Assembly: GCA_022266195.1 (NCBI GenBank)
Contig: WHVY01000004.1
Coordinates: forward strand, 9,875,501-9,939,500
Length of the DNA: 64,000 nt
Source of the DNA: Tetranychus cinnabarinus
Taxonomy: Eukaryota; Arthropoda; Arachnida; Trombidiformes; Tetranychidae
Direction: 5' to 3'
The notes below the pieces were generated by a model, which ran no database searches, had not been told where the DNA came from, and worked only from the letters and a program-made list of their open reading frames with translations. Position 1 is the stretch's first letter. Every line of letters starts with the position of its first letter. Made by a program: the position numbers and the translations under genes. Shown here piece by piece: positions 14,588 through 25,615 of this stretch.

Positions 14588-15792
14588 TGTCATTTAACTA
14601 TCTGATCAACAGGAATCATCAATTGAAATGTGAATTTGTGACTAATATACTGTCTAATTGGATTAATTAGAAGATGATAGACATTGGTAAAACAACTGGA
14701 GCCACCAACAAGTTAATCACATTACATGAGACATTAACCATCTTTGTACAATCATTAGCAATCAACTTATTCATCATAATAATCATCAGAACGATGATGA
14801 TAATGGTGATGATCGTCATGTATTATTATTATTACAATAACAAAACAGCAGAGTAAAGAAAATAAATAATCATTGGCAGCATTTCATCAGGAAAAATAAA
14901 ATATCATATGATGTGATGTGATCTATCTCTCTAGTTACATTATTGATTGAAGTTGAAGGGAATTGAAGCGTAATTTGTTTACATTAACAGCCTTTCAATA
15001 ATCTCATCAATGGATTTCATCATCGTAATCACTGTAGTTATCATGATTAACATCTAAAGAAATGATATAAAAAGAGAAGAAAAGCAAAAAAAACAAGAAT
15101 TATATAAAATATAAAAAGCAAGGTGCATTTGAATATACATATTCAAGAGATTGAATAATGAAGGAAAAATATTGTAAAAGAGTAACATATTAAAATTTAG
15201 ACAATCAATACAAATTATGTTTGATCAACTCTTTCCCTTACCTGTAAATTGTTTCAAAAAGCGGCAACAGTAGAGCATTTTGCGTGTTTACGGTTGTTTA
15301 TATTGAGTTGCTATTAATAATATATAATGGCAACAGCAAACGTTACGTTTGGCTGTTCGCAACAACCAAAAGAGAGTACAACAGCGAAATAAAACAGTGT
15401 TCAGTCAGCTTGCTGAATTATCAGAACCTTGAAGGTCAACCAGTTGGAAAACAATTGATATTCCTTTTAGTGGATGAAAAAAATTCAAGGTCATCCATTT
15501 TTGGTCCAAAATTTAATTGTTGCATTCATAACGTTACTCCTTTACCTTATTCCTTTTGCAGTGTTTTTTTGTTTCTCTTCACTTCATCTTATTATTATTT
15601 TGCTTGTTTGTTTCTCTCCTGCTCCATCCATATCCAGCAACCAAACAGTAATTGACACAATTTCTCAAGCACATTCAATTGATGCATCTCTCTCCTTCTC
15701 GATCAATCAGCTCTTGAGACAGTTTTATAATAGAAAGTTAGCTTTCTTAATCTGTAGACAATTTAACTTGTTCAGCCAGTGAAGCGTGCGAA
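14588..15792. other. Intergenic stretch without a supported gene
   Basis: AT-rich DNA. The two overlapping plus-strand frames near 15284-15782 are hydrophobic but have no recognisable family or splice context, and the region just downstream is a non-coding duplicated segment. I see nothing else here. Confidence 0.5.
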
Positions 15793-16464
15793 TGAACGAG
15801 CTGCTCAAGAAAAATTTAATGTGTTTACATTTGTATGTGAGGTGTGTAAGCGAGAGAGATGTAGAGAGAGAAGGATAAAATTATAAATATATTTAACAGC
15901 AATGAAAATTGTCATATTCCAGTTTTAGCTTGATTTAATTCGTTTCTGTCTCTGAGTGTGAGTGTGTGTGTGTGTGTAGATGGCTGCTTGTTTGTTGCCT
16001 GGTTGATTGATTGTTGCTTGTTTATGTAACTGCCTTCCAATTCAACCTAAATTTAACAGTGGTTGGATCCTGTGACTTGTAATTAAAACCATCAACAGGT
16101 TCTATTGTTTAACTATTATTCAACCATTGATTAACAAAACTATCGCTCTCGGTAGTAGCTTGTAGTAAAGAAATCATCATTAAGGTTTATCATCTTCTTT
16201 GTTGTAATCCAATTTCCCTCCAATGGTTGGATCCATGTGTTGCTCGTGTTAAGACACTAAATGTTGAACCTCTTTTCACGGAAACCATCTTAGTCCTGGT
16301 GGTAAACAAAATACATTGGCCACAATTAAAGCTAAATTATTAAACAGTTCGTACGGTTAATTACAGATGAGAGGGAAATTAACAGAAACACAAAGCATAA
16401 ATGATAAAATCAGAAGGAAAGACACAAGCATTCAACAGATGAAAATACACAGTCATGTTGCCTT
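15793..16464 (+). repeat. Segment C, source-like copy of a local duplication
   Basis: About 670 bp that recur at 24919-25594, same orientation, with few differences. It includes a GA-rich patch and a TG microsatellite of 7 units at about 15963; the other copy has 8 units, a typical slippage difference. Not evidently coding. Confidence 0.85.
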
Positions 16465-17631
16465 TTCTTATTATCCAATGAGAAATCATCTGCGTCTTAC
16501 TTGCAACTTACTAATTGTACAGCAATTTCTTTAGAAAATTAAATAATTAAAAAATCACCTTTAAACATATTGCGGTTCAATTAATTTGAGAAACGTTAAT
16601 TTAACACCAGAATAGTCATTAACAAAATTAATATCGAGAAAATTGGTTAAGCTTCCTCAATTCGTTCTTTTGAACCTTACTACCTTTTTCCTTATTTACC
16701 CAGCTTTTGCAGTAACATTAGTTATTTTGCAGTAGCCTCTGTCATTGAGTACTCATTTGTTCTAATAGTTAAAGATAGAGAGTGTAATGATTTAAGGTAT
16801 TATCAGCCAAATAATTAATCACTTAATTCGTTTCTACAAAAGTCTCAAGGTTAAAGATCAACAGGGATTAGTTTGATTTTATTTTTTACTTTCATGAATT
16901 AGAAAAAAAAAGAGTGAACGAAATTGAACTCTGAAAAACAAGAAAAGAAATAGAGGATTTTTTTCCATTTCATTAAACTGGTAACAATAAACAACAGGGT
17001 AGTTAATTAAAGCATTAATTTTAAACATTTGAACCTAAATTTGATCCAAACATTAGTCTAATAGAGTTAGCTTTCATTACTTTTGATACAATTGTAGTTT
17101 TATGAGAGTTACGCTCACTGTAAGTTTCCTAACTGATTATTATCCGTGAAAAATATTCCAATGATGGTTCAATGTTACCTGATGATGATGTTGAAGTATA
17201 ATGACGAAAAATATTCATATGGTTCAAATGGGTTGCTATTAACAATCAGTGAAATCGTGGAGCTCGTTCTGATTAATGAGCAAACATGACAAGATTATAT
17301 TTCAAACCCGAGTTATTTACAATTATCTTTAACCTTATTAAAGGATTGTTAATACCGATATCAAGACTGAAAATACTCGATAAAAAGAGCAAATCCAAAC
17401 AGATAAGTTTAACGATCGTATGCGAGAGGGAAATTTAAATAGTAATTGTAAAATGATTAAGTGATGAATTAAAATATTAAAGATGAAAGTGAAAGAGAAG
17501 ATTGAAACTGTTCCTTTAGAGTTTCAAAAAGAGTTGGAATGAATATATAAACAGTTATTCATGGAGGAAAAGCAATAGTTTAAAAAATCATAGAATCTAA
17601 TTGAATGCAAAATTAACGGAAAGATTCAACG

Positions 17632-17877
17632 AGATCGCAACATCGTCTTTGGGCTGAGATGGAACTATGTTTGTCCTTTTTTGTCTTCTAATTGTTTTTA
17701 CCTCGCTCTACTTTGAGTTTATCCATATCCATATAATTCCGGATCTTTAGTCAGAGAATAGCGTTTCAATTCAATTGTTTCCAGGAAATTTCCAAGCTTT
17801 ATATGGCTATGGTGTAACAAGTGTAAATCCTTCCTTAGATTTGTCCATTGCAAAATGATTGGTTATAAAACAATGTT
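17632..17877 (+). repeat. Segment B, source-like copy of a local duplication
   Basis: About 245 bp that recur at 24664-24914 (starting GATCGCAACATCGTCTTTGG, ending at TTATAAAACAATG), same orientation, with substitutions and a small indel. Not evidently coding. Confidence 0.85.
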
Positions 17878-19083
17878 TCTTTCAAAACTCAATTTCAACT
17901 CAAATTGAATATTGGAAGATTCAGTAACTTAATTGTTTTAGACTCGACTAGATGAAAATGGAACTATTTGATGTAATTACTAGATGCACAGCGTATTAAA
18001 GTATTAATAAATTAAAATACAAACCAAAATAAAAACTGATTTAAAATCAAAATGCAGCAACAGATGATAATACAACAGTCGCTATCTAGGAATCACAACG
18101 AAAACTAAATTATTTGAAAATATTGAGGGAATTTGACAGTCGATTTTCAATTAATATTGGAAACACAAATTGATTAAACAGTTTACTTTTGACTTTAACC
18201 AAGATAATTTCCCTTCAATTTATCTTGATTGTTGACAATTTTGTTGTAACTCATAACATTCACAACCGGGACTTTACATTTTATAATAAAATTCATAATT
18301 TTCCCTTTTTCGCACGTTCAGAGAAGCATCGTAATTTATTGCTTCAACCTAATTATCTCATCTAATGAGTGAATTTTTTACCATCAATTATGATCCATGA
18401 ATTATCGTTGATATAACTGTAAAACTATAGTCAAGGGAAATTTATTGCTCTCGAAATTATGATTACATTTTGTTCAGAAAAACTAATAAACCTGAATGGG
18501 ACTGTTTCTTAGATTCTTAATCGAATTAAGAATCGCATAATATTGTTAATCATAATATTGACATCTATTTGAATGTCATTATATATTTCTGTTTAAAAGC
18601 TGAAATAATTAAAGCTGATAAACTTAAATAGACAAAAGTTTGAGTTATTTCCCTAAGTGCTTTTTGTTATAAAAGTGTTGCTTTGATCAAGCTTAGCTAA
18701 TCAGCTGTGCTTTCAGTTTTGAGCATGTATGAATCAAAATTTCAACTAATTTTAGTGTAAAACATTTTCCTTCTCATATTTTGATTATTGTTAATCGTTA
18801 ATATTAAACCTTAAATCCTCCCGCATTCAAGCCTTTTCAATGTTAATCACCAAATCTTTTATCTGTGAATAAGTTAAATGATAAGCCTTTTGTGATAAAT
18901 TTCAGATAAATTCATTATCTTCATAGGCTCAACGTCAATATTTATCTATCATCTAAACTTCTAGCATCATTTTTTGACCACAGTCATCTTGAAAGTCTTC
19001 AATTAGCTGCTCTCAGTCAGTTCTAAACTCGATAAATCTCATTTATTTCAGTTCCATCAAAATCGACGAAATCCAAAATAATC
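17878..19083. other. Upstream region of ornithine aminotransferase
   Basis: AT-rich DNA with no supported coding exon. The last ~100 bp before the start codon probably hold the 5' untranslated region. A pyrimidine tract ending in CAG near 19050 could be the acceptor of an untranslated exon, but I cannot place its donor. Confidence 0.4.
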
Positions 19084-20536
19084 ATGAACAGGTAAGAAAA
19101 TTAAAATTTTTGCTGTTCTGTTCATTCTCGATGTTGAGGCTTTTCAAAGTTTAACGAGAGTATCATTATTTGTTACTGTTTTGACCCGTAAACTGATCGT
19201 CTGTTTTCCCTATTTTCTAAATGTTTTGTCTTAAAGGTTGTCCCTATCAGCCAAAAATTTACTGGCAACATTGGGTAATAAGGTTAATATGTCCACCTAT
19301 ATTCCGAAAATTTCGCCGGCATTGACAACAGATCAAGTAATGGCTAGGGAAGATAAATATGGTGCCCACAATTATCACCCACTGCCAGTTGCTTTACACC
19401 GTGGTTCAGGTGTATTTGTTTGGGACATTGAAGGTAAAAAATACTACGATTTCCTAGCAGCCTATTCGTCCCTCAATCAGGGCCATTGCCACCCTCGAGT
19501 CTACAAAGTTTTACAAGAACAAGCTGGTCAACTTACTCTTACTTCGAGAGCCTTTTACAATACATCTTTAGGAGAGTTTGAAGAATTTGTTACTAAAATA
19601 TTTGGTTATGATAAAGTGTTACCAATGAATGGTGGTGTTGAAGCTTGTGAATCAGCTTGTAAATTAGCTCGTCGATGGGGATACGATGTTAAAGGTGTAC
19701 CTAAAAACGAAGCTAGAATGGTGTTTGCTGAAAACAATTTCTGGGGAAGAACTTTAGCTGCTATCTCTGCTTCAACGGATCCGTCAAGTTATTCTGGATT
19801 CGGACCATTTATTCCCGGTTTCGATGTGATTCCGTATGATGATTTGCCTGCCTTAGAGAAGTATTTGTCGGCCAATAAAGATACTTGTGTTGGCTTTATG
19901 GTAGAGCCTATTCAAGGTGAAGCTGGTGTTGTTGTTCCATCTGATGGCTATCTCAAAGGTGCCCGTGAGTTGTGTACCAAATACAACGTTCTGCTAATCA
20001 TCGATGAAATACAAACAGGTCTTGGAAGAACTGGTAAACTATTAGCATCTGATTATGAAGGTGTAAAGCCTGATATTTTAACCTTGGGTAAAGCTTTATC
20101 TGGTGGTTTCTATCCGGTTTCCGCTGTGCTTGCAAATGATCCAGTTATGTTGGTTATCAAGCCAGGAGAACATGGTTCAACCTATGGTGGAAATCCTTTA
20201 GCTGCTAAAGTTTCTGTTGAAGCTATTAAAGTAATTTTGGAGGAAGGTTTAACTGAAAATGCATACCAAATGGGTAATCTATTGAGATCTGAGTTAGAAA
20301 AGTTACCCAAATCAGTAATTAAAAAGGTTCGTGGTCGAGGTCTTCTCAATGCTATTATCATTGATAAAAAGTATGATTCTTGGGAGCTGTGTTTAAAGCT
20401 TAAAGATAATGGACTGCTTGCTAAGCCAACTCATGGTGACAAAATTCGCTTAGCTCCACCACTGACGATTAACAAGGAACAAGTTCTTGATTGCTGTAGT
20501 ATCATTAGAAGAACAATCGAAAGTCTACCAAAATAA
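19084..20536 (+). CDS. Oat: Ornithine aminotransferase, mitochondrial (2 exons)
   Basis: The PLP enzyme that converts ornithine and 2-oxoglutarate to glutamate semialdehyde and glutamate in the mitochondrial matrix, linking arginine and proline metabolism. Exon 1 is only 8 nt (19084-19091, ATG AAC AG), followed by a 145 bp intron and exon 2 at 19237-20536, giving 435 residues against about 439 in mammals. The N-terminus MNRLSLSAKNLLATLG is basic and amphipathic, as expected for a matrix-targeting peptide. Class III aminotransferase features follow: YGAHNYHPLPVAL, the DEIQTGLGRTGK block and LTLGKALSGGFYP, whose lysine (about residue 288) should form the Schiff base with PLP. The start is the ATG that joins in phase; translation could alternatively begin at internal Met codons, which would lose the targeting peptide. 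The frame is intact. Confidence 0.95.
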
Positions 20537-20735
20537 ACAAAAAAACTGGTTTATTCCATCACGCTTCAATTTAACGTTATACAATCACAGTTTGAGCCAT
20601 AAAAGATATCAAAAATCGAGTAATTCATGTTATCTTGAGATTCACGAGATATTTTATTGTCTTCTCTGTTTGATTAAATTATCTTGTATTTTCATACTTG
20701 TTATTTGAATAACTATAATGATTTTTTTGTTATAC

Positions 20736-20741
20736 AATAAA
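20736..20741 (+). terminator. Poly(A) signal for ornithine aminotransferase
   Basis: AATAAA 200 bp after the stop codon, in a T-rich setting. Confidence 0.6.
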
Positions 20742-20837
20742 TTATTTCTCTAAAATTTGACTTTGACTCAATCTAAATTAACCAACAACCAATCAATTTC
20801 AATGTATTTAATCTGTTTTTATTCAATTTGGGTAAAG

Positions 20838-21119
20838 GTTCGAATGATATCATTCATCTTATTTTGGGTTGCTTGGTGGGCTACACTTGTTGGATCAACA
20901 GTTATTATATTCTATGCTCCTAAGTGTCCAGCTCAACCAGATCTTGCATCAACAGTTGCTGGTTCCATCACAACTCTAGTTACCATGATGGACAATTCAA
21001 CCAATGCTCTGGTGCAATTATCAATGCGCTCGCTTCAACTCTCACTCCAATATCTTCGTAATCTTCCTTTTAACTCACAATTATCGAGAGCCAAGTCAGC
21101 CCCATTCAATAACCGTTAA
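20838..21119 (+). pseudogene. SLC3 (CD98 heavy chain-like) membrane-segment fragment
   Basis: The frame from about 20838 reads VRMISFILFWVAWWATLVGS followed by TVIIFYAPKCPAQPD. This resembles the single transmembrane segment and juxtamembrane APKC motif of SLC3A1/SLC3A2 heavy chains, which escort amino-acid exchangers to the membrane. An acceptor-like AAAG precedes it. The large glucosidase-like ectodomain that should follow is absent: after a further ~58 residues of unrelated sequence the frame stops at 21119. It also sits only about 100 bp past the OAT poly(A) signal. I therefore read it as an isolated or duplicated exon. An alternative is a real short gene or an alternatively spliced exon of a distant gene. 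The similarity is from memory and moderate. Confidence 0.4.
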
Positions 21120-22113
21120 CGCATTTGCCAATCTGAATTGGTTTTCATTGAATATAACATTTAATTCAGCTGTTGGCGATTCTAGTTTTTGAAATGACTA
21201 CCTGAATGCATCTAATCACTGGCTCCATTGCTGTTCAGTAACCATCAATTCGTAACTTGTTTAACAATGTTATTGTTCTAAAATAATATTTGGTATTTTC
21301 TTTGTAAGTTTTTTTGACTTAACCACAGTCTCAGTCTCGTTAACTGTGTGTGTATCCAATTTTTGCGAGTTTCACCGACTCTTGTTGACCAACTAATATA
21401 CAAAAGGGTTATCTCAAAGTCCGCGTTGATTCCTTTAGAATGAAATTTTATTATTGATAACTATTAGTTTTGGGTGAATTTTTTATTCTCAAACTTCCTT
21501 ATTGAATAAATTAATTTAATTTACTTGAAACTAACGTCTATGATCATTTCTACATATTATTCTCAATTTAATTTTTTGTTTTACATCAAGTTGTTGTAAC
21601 AATGTCATATCAATTCGTATACATTTGATCTAATTAACAACAATGTTCGCAATTTTGTGACATTTTGTGTAATAATAACCAGTTTGTGTTACTCCGAGAA
21701 TCGGCTAAAATAACTGTTTCGTAAATTATTATATAATTGATGTCATCAAAGTTGGTTTCAATGATCCAACGAAGTAAAAATTGAAAATCTGGATCGACAT
21801 CACTGGATTGATTGAATTAGATTGTTGTTTTACATCTAGACAAGATTGAGTTAATCAATGATTTCATCAATGCTATTCAATATTTTTATTTAATAGTAGA
21901 TGGCAGCATTCTTATCCTGACGCATTTTGTCTTCATAAAGCTACTCCAATCCAAAAATAAAATCAAATGCCTTAAAAGCTTCATTAACGCAAATAAAATA
22001 CTATAATTCATGTAATCTAAATATATGATTATTAATTATGCCTTCATAGAAGTTGATCATCTTTGATTTTCCTATCTATTTCATCTATAAGTGCCTTAAT
22101 ACTAGCTCGCGTT
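21120..22113. other. Intergenic stretch upstream of PARG-like gene
   Basis: AT-rich DNA without a supported exon; presumably carries the promoter and 5' untranslated region of the next gene. Confidence 0.4.
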
Positions 22114-23740
22114 ATGTCTACCATCGATGCTGAAAGATTAGACAAAAAAATATTGAACCGTGAGCCTGATTGTTGTGCCCCTTTGGGTGAATTGAAACGC
22201 TCATCTGATAAGACAATCTTTTACCAATTGCCATTGCCTAGTGATGGCTTGCCTGTACCTTATCCAGAATCATTTACTGATTGTTCGTTTTCTACTGACT
22301 CATCTCAGTCCATGGAGTTTGTTGAAATGCCTTTTAGTTTGAGCAACTCGTCTAGAAACCAAATTGGTCAGGAGGCCAGTCACTGGTCCGAAATTGTTAG
22401 ATACCTAACAGATACACCAATTTTAACAACGAAGGAATTGATTAGTGCAATTAAGGCATGTAACTCCACTTATAAAAAACGAAATTTTAATGTTTTAAGA
22501 CAACTCATGGAGAACAATTTGACAGACGAGGAGAAAGATTATTTTTTCGAGGAAACATTGCCTAAGATAATTGAACTGGTAATCCAATTGCCAAAACTTA
22601 TCCGTCAGCCAATTCCCATCCTTAAACAGAAAGTTAATCATTCCTTATATTTTAGTCAACAACAAATTGCTTCTTTGATTGCTAATGGATTTTTTTGCAC
22701 CTTCAAAGATAAAAAGAGAACATCGAGCAGCAAATTACTGGACATTAATTTGATCAGGTAAAACTTGAAATGGTTCACAAATGAAATAAACAAGATTTCG
22801 TTTATCCATCCACAGATTATACGTCGAGCAAGAACGCTTCAATGTTCACCATAAGATACTTAAATTAAGGTGTATCTTGAATTACTTTCGTCGAGTAACC
22901 AGAAATTTACCAAAAGGAACTGTCTCATTTGAACGACGTTTTCTTCAGCCTGATGAGATTCCTAAATGGAACAAGTCTAATAAAAATTTGACCAAAATTG
23001 TTGTAAAATCTGACAAGTTGGTTGAAAAGAAAGGCAAAGGATTGTTACAAGTCAATTCTACTTATCAATTGATTGGAGCCGATTTTATGAATTCAGATAC
23101 CAGGTCTCAGATGATTCGTAGCTTTTTGGCTTACCCAGAATTATTGATGTTGAGATTATTCACTGAGCTAATGTTGAATAATGAATCACTTTTAATTGTT
23201 GGAGTTGAAAAATTCAACAGACGATCACTGCGCAAAGGATATTATTCAAATTGTGTTGATAAAACACAAACCGATGAATGGGGTCGACGATACATAAAAC
23301 TACTTGCTCTTGATGCAAAATACTTTGCATGGGACAAGATTTCTAACCAGTATAAAAAATCATACATTGATCGAGAATTGAATAAAGCTTATTCTGGTTT
23401 CATGGATAGAAGCGAATCTGACCCAAAACACAGATGTGCTATTGCAACTGGTAAATGGGGATGTTTCAATAAGCGTGGCGATCCTCAACTAAAATCATTA
23501 ATCCAATTGTTAGCGGCATCTCAAGCTGAAAGAGACTTAATGTTTTGTTCCTTGAAAGACATCAAGCTGGCCGATGAGTTGAAAGAAATGAAAAAAGTAT
23601 TAATCGAAAAGGGTTTAAATGTTAGCCAATCATACAAAATTTTATGTCAATTTGGTGAATCTTTAGAGACGGAATACCCAAAAGGATTACTATTTCCATA
23701 TTTAACTCAACAGTTATCCACTTTTAATGCGAACAATTGA
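22114..23740 (+). CDS. PARG-family protein lacking the catalytic signature (2 exons)
   Basis: Exon 1 is 22114-22757 and exon 2 is 22816-23740, with a 58 bp intron and 522 residues in total. The fold is poly(ADP-ribose) glycohydrolase: the helical accessory part has QLPKLIRQPIPILKQKVNHS and SQQQIASLIANGFFCTF, and exon 2 has NYFRRVT, GKGLLQVN, YPELLMLRLFTEL, RELNKAYSGF and LIQLLAASQAERD. True PARGs hydrolyse poly(ADP-ribose) with a GGG-X7-QEE loop containing the two catalytic glutamates. Here the aligned positions read GAD-X7-SQM (residues about 302-314), and the conserved GNWGCG is GKWGCF (about 427). The frame, splice sites and a downstream poly(A) signal are intact, so this looks like an expressed pseudoenzyme, perhaps an ADP-ribose reader, and not a decayed gene. 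I chose the ATG at 22114; the frame is open upstream but has no earlier ATG. Confidence 0.88.
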
Positions 23741-23823
23741 AAGTCAATCTAACCATAACCTGGTCAGAATCCAATTATGTGTCACAATTAAACTTCCAAT
23801 GTTAATCAAAAACAAATTTGAAA

Positions 23824-23829
23824 AATAAA
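23824..23829 (+). terminator. Poly(A) signal for PARG-like gene
   Basis: AATAAA 84 bp after the stop codon. Confidence 0.55.
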
Positions 23830-23899
23830 TACAATTGAATTTCCCTGTAATCATGCGAATGTACATTTATAGAGTGACCAGCTGCATTGTATGGTCTAA

Positions 23900-24249
23900 G
23901 CAAATGCTTTTAATTGAAATTAAGAGCCCTTTCGGGCTTGCAAAAATTGCATCAGCTATTAGCTTAACGAAGCTAAAGTGATGCGGTGTTTAGTGTGTAG
24001 GTTTCAGCAAAATCACCCTCAGTAAACCTTCATTGAATGATTACCTCCACCTTGACAAGGACTATTCACACGGAAAATATCGAGTCAAGAGGCATAAAAT
24101 AAGGCAAGTCGAGACATCCTTTTTGCAGTTCGGAATCCTTTTTTCAAATTAATCAAAAATTGCATCAGGTTTACCAAAATTAGCTCAATGAAAGCGAACT
24201 AACTACTTTTTACTAAATTTTCTCGCGTTAAACTCGGAAATTGGCTGAC
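23900..24249 (+). repeat. Segment D, left direct repeat with stem-loops
   Basis: About 350 bp repeated at 25616-25964 in the same orientation. It contains a hairpin AGCCC/GGGCT (23925-23938) and a larger imperfect hairpin at 23949-23984: outer stem GCATCA/TGATGC and inner stem TTAGCTT/AAGCTAA around an AACG loop. The other copy has lost pairs in both. The two D copies bracket the patchwork of segments A, B and C. No coding frame is evident. It could be a mobile-element end or simply the product of a tandem duplication later split by insertion. Confidence 0.8.
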
Positions 24250-24520
24250 CACCGATTGACTTTGCTTCAAGCGAGACTGTAAGAGCAGTTAACAGGAGAA
24301 AAATACATTGGACAATAGATCAACCTTAAGGACAGTAAATAAGGCAATTTCACGGGCCCAAATATCAATCTTATGTCTAATAATGTATTCTTCATAACAG
24401 AAATAGACTTCATACTTGAATCCACGAAATAATTAAATTCAAGAGTTTTTGAGTTCACTAAAAAGTAGATAATAGAGATTTACGCAAGACACGTTCTAAA
24501 AACATTAAAACTAACGGCGC
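24250..24520. other. Unassigned stretch inside the patchwork
   Basis: About 270 bp between the left D repeat and segment A. I found no second copy of it in the window and no credible coding exon. Confidence 0.4.
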
Positions 24521-25594
24521 AAAGGTTTGGTTTTCACGTTTCTTTTGATTTAGTTACGATGTATAAAGTTGCTGTTAAATCCAAGTTGAAAATTGAAGTG
24601 TGAAATGACAAATGTTTTATCCAAACAGCGTTCATTGGAGTATGATGATCTCGCTGATCAATCAGATCGCAACATCGTCTTTGGGCTGAGATGGAACTAT
24701 GTTTATCCTTTTCTGTCTCCTAATTGTTTTTACCTCGCTCTACTTTGAGTTTATCCATATCCATATAATTCCGGATCTTTAGTCAGAGAATAGCGTTTCA
24801 ATTCAATTGTTTCCAGGAAATTTCCAAGCTTTATATGGCTATGGCTACAAATGTAAATCCTTCCTTAGATTTGTCCATTGGAAATTTCAACTCTGAATTG
24901 GTTATAAAACAATGCTCCTGAACGAGTTGCTCAAGAAAAATTTAATGTGTTTACATTTGTAAGTGAGATGTGTAAGCGAGAGAGATGTAGAGAGAGAAAG
25001 ATAAAATTATAAATATATTTAACAGCAATGAAAATTGTCATATTCCAGTTTTAGCTTGATTTAATTCGTTTCTGTCTCTGAGTGTGAGTGTGTGTGTGTG
25101 TGTGTAGATGGCTGCTTGTTTGTTGCCTGGTTGATTGATTGTTGCTTGTTTATGTAACTGCCTTCCAATTCAACCTAAATTTAACAGTGGTTGGATCCTG
25201 TGACTTGTAATTAAAACCATCAACAGGTTCTATTGTTTAACTATTATTCAACCATTGATTAACAAAACTATCGCTCTCGGTAGTAGCTTGTAGTAAAGAA
25301 ATCATCATTAAGGTTTATCATCTCCTTTGTTGTAATCCAATTTCCCTCCAATGGTTGGATCCATGTGTTGCTCGTGTTAAGACACTAAATGTTGAACCTC
25401 TTTTCACGGAAACCATCTTAGTCCTGGTGGTAAACAAAATACATTGGCCACAATTAAAGCTAAATTATTAAACAGTTCGTACGGTGTGTTACAGATGAGA
25501 GGGAAATTAACAGAAACAAAAAGCAAAATTGATAAAATCAGAAGGAAAGACACAAGCATTCAACAGATGAAAATATACAGTCATGTTGCCTTAT
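24521..25594 (+). repeat. Composite of duplicated segments A-B-C
   Basis: Three adjoining pieces match separate places upstream, all in plus orientation: 24521-24658 matches 14451-14587, 24664-24914 matches 17632-17877, and 24919-25594 matches 15793-16464. The order here is A-B-C while the upstream order is A-C-B, so this cannot be one simple duplication. Joins are within about 5 bp, at short shared words such as GAT and TGAACGAG. An 84-codon frame near 25444-25698 crosses the C-to-D join and is not conserved as coding, so I do not call it. Confidence 0.85.
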
Positions 25595-25615
25595 TATCTC
25601 ATATCTTTTCTAATA

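Noticed and set aside
15284..15782. Two overlapping hydrophobic plus-strand frames of 102-123 codons
   Set aside because: No family resemblance, no splice or start context, mutually overlapping in different frames; hydrophobicity follows from T-rich sequence.
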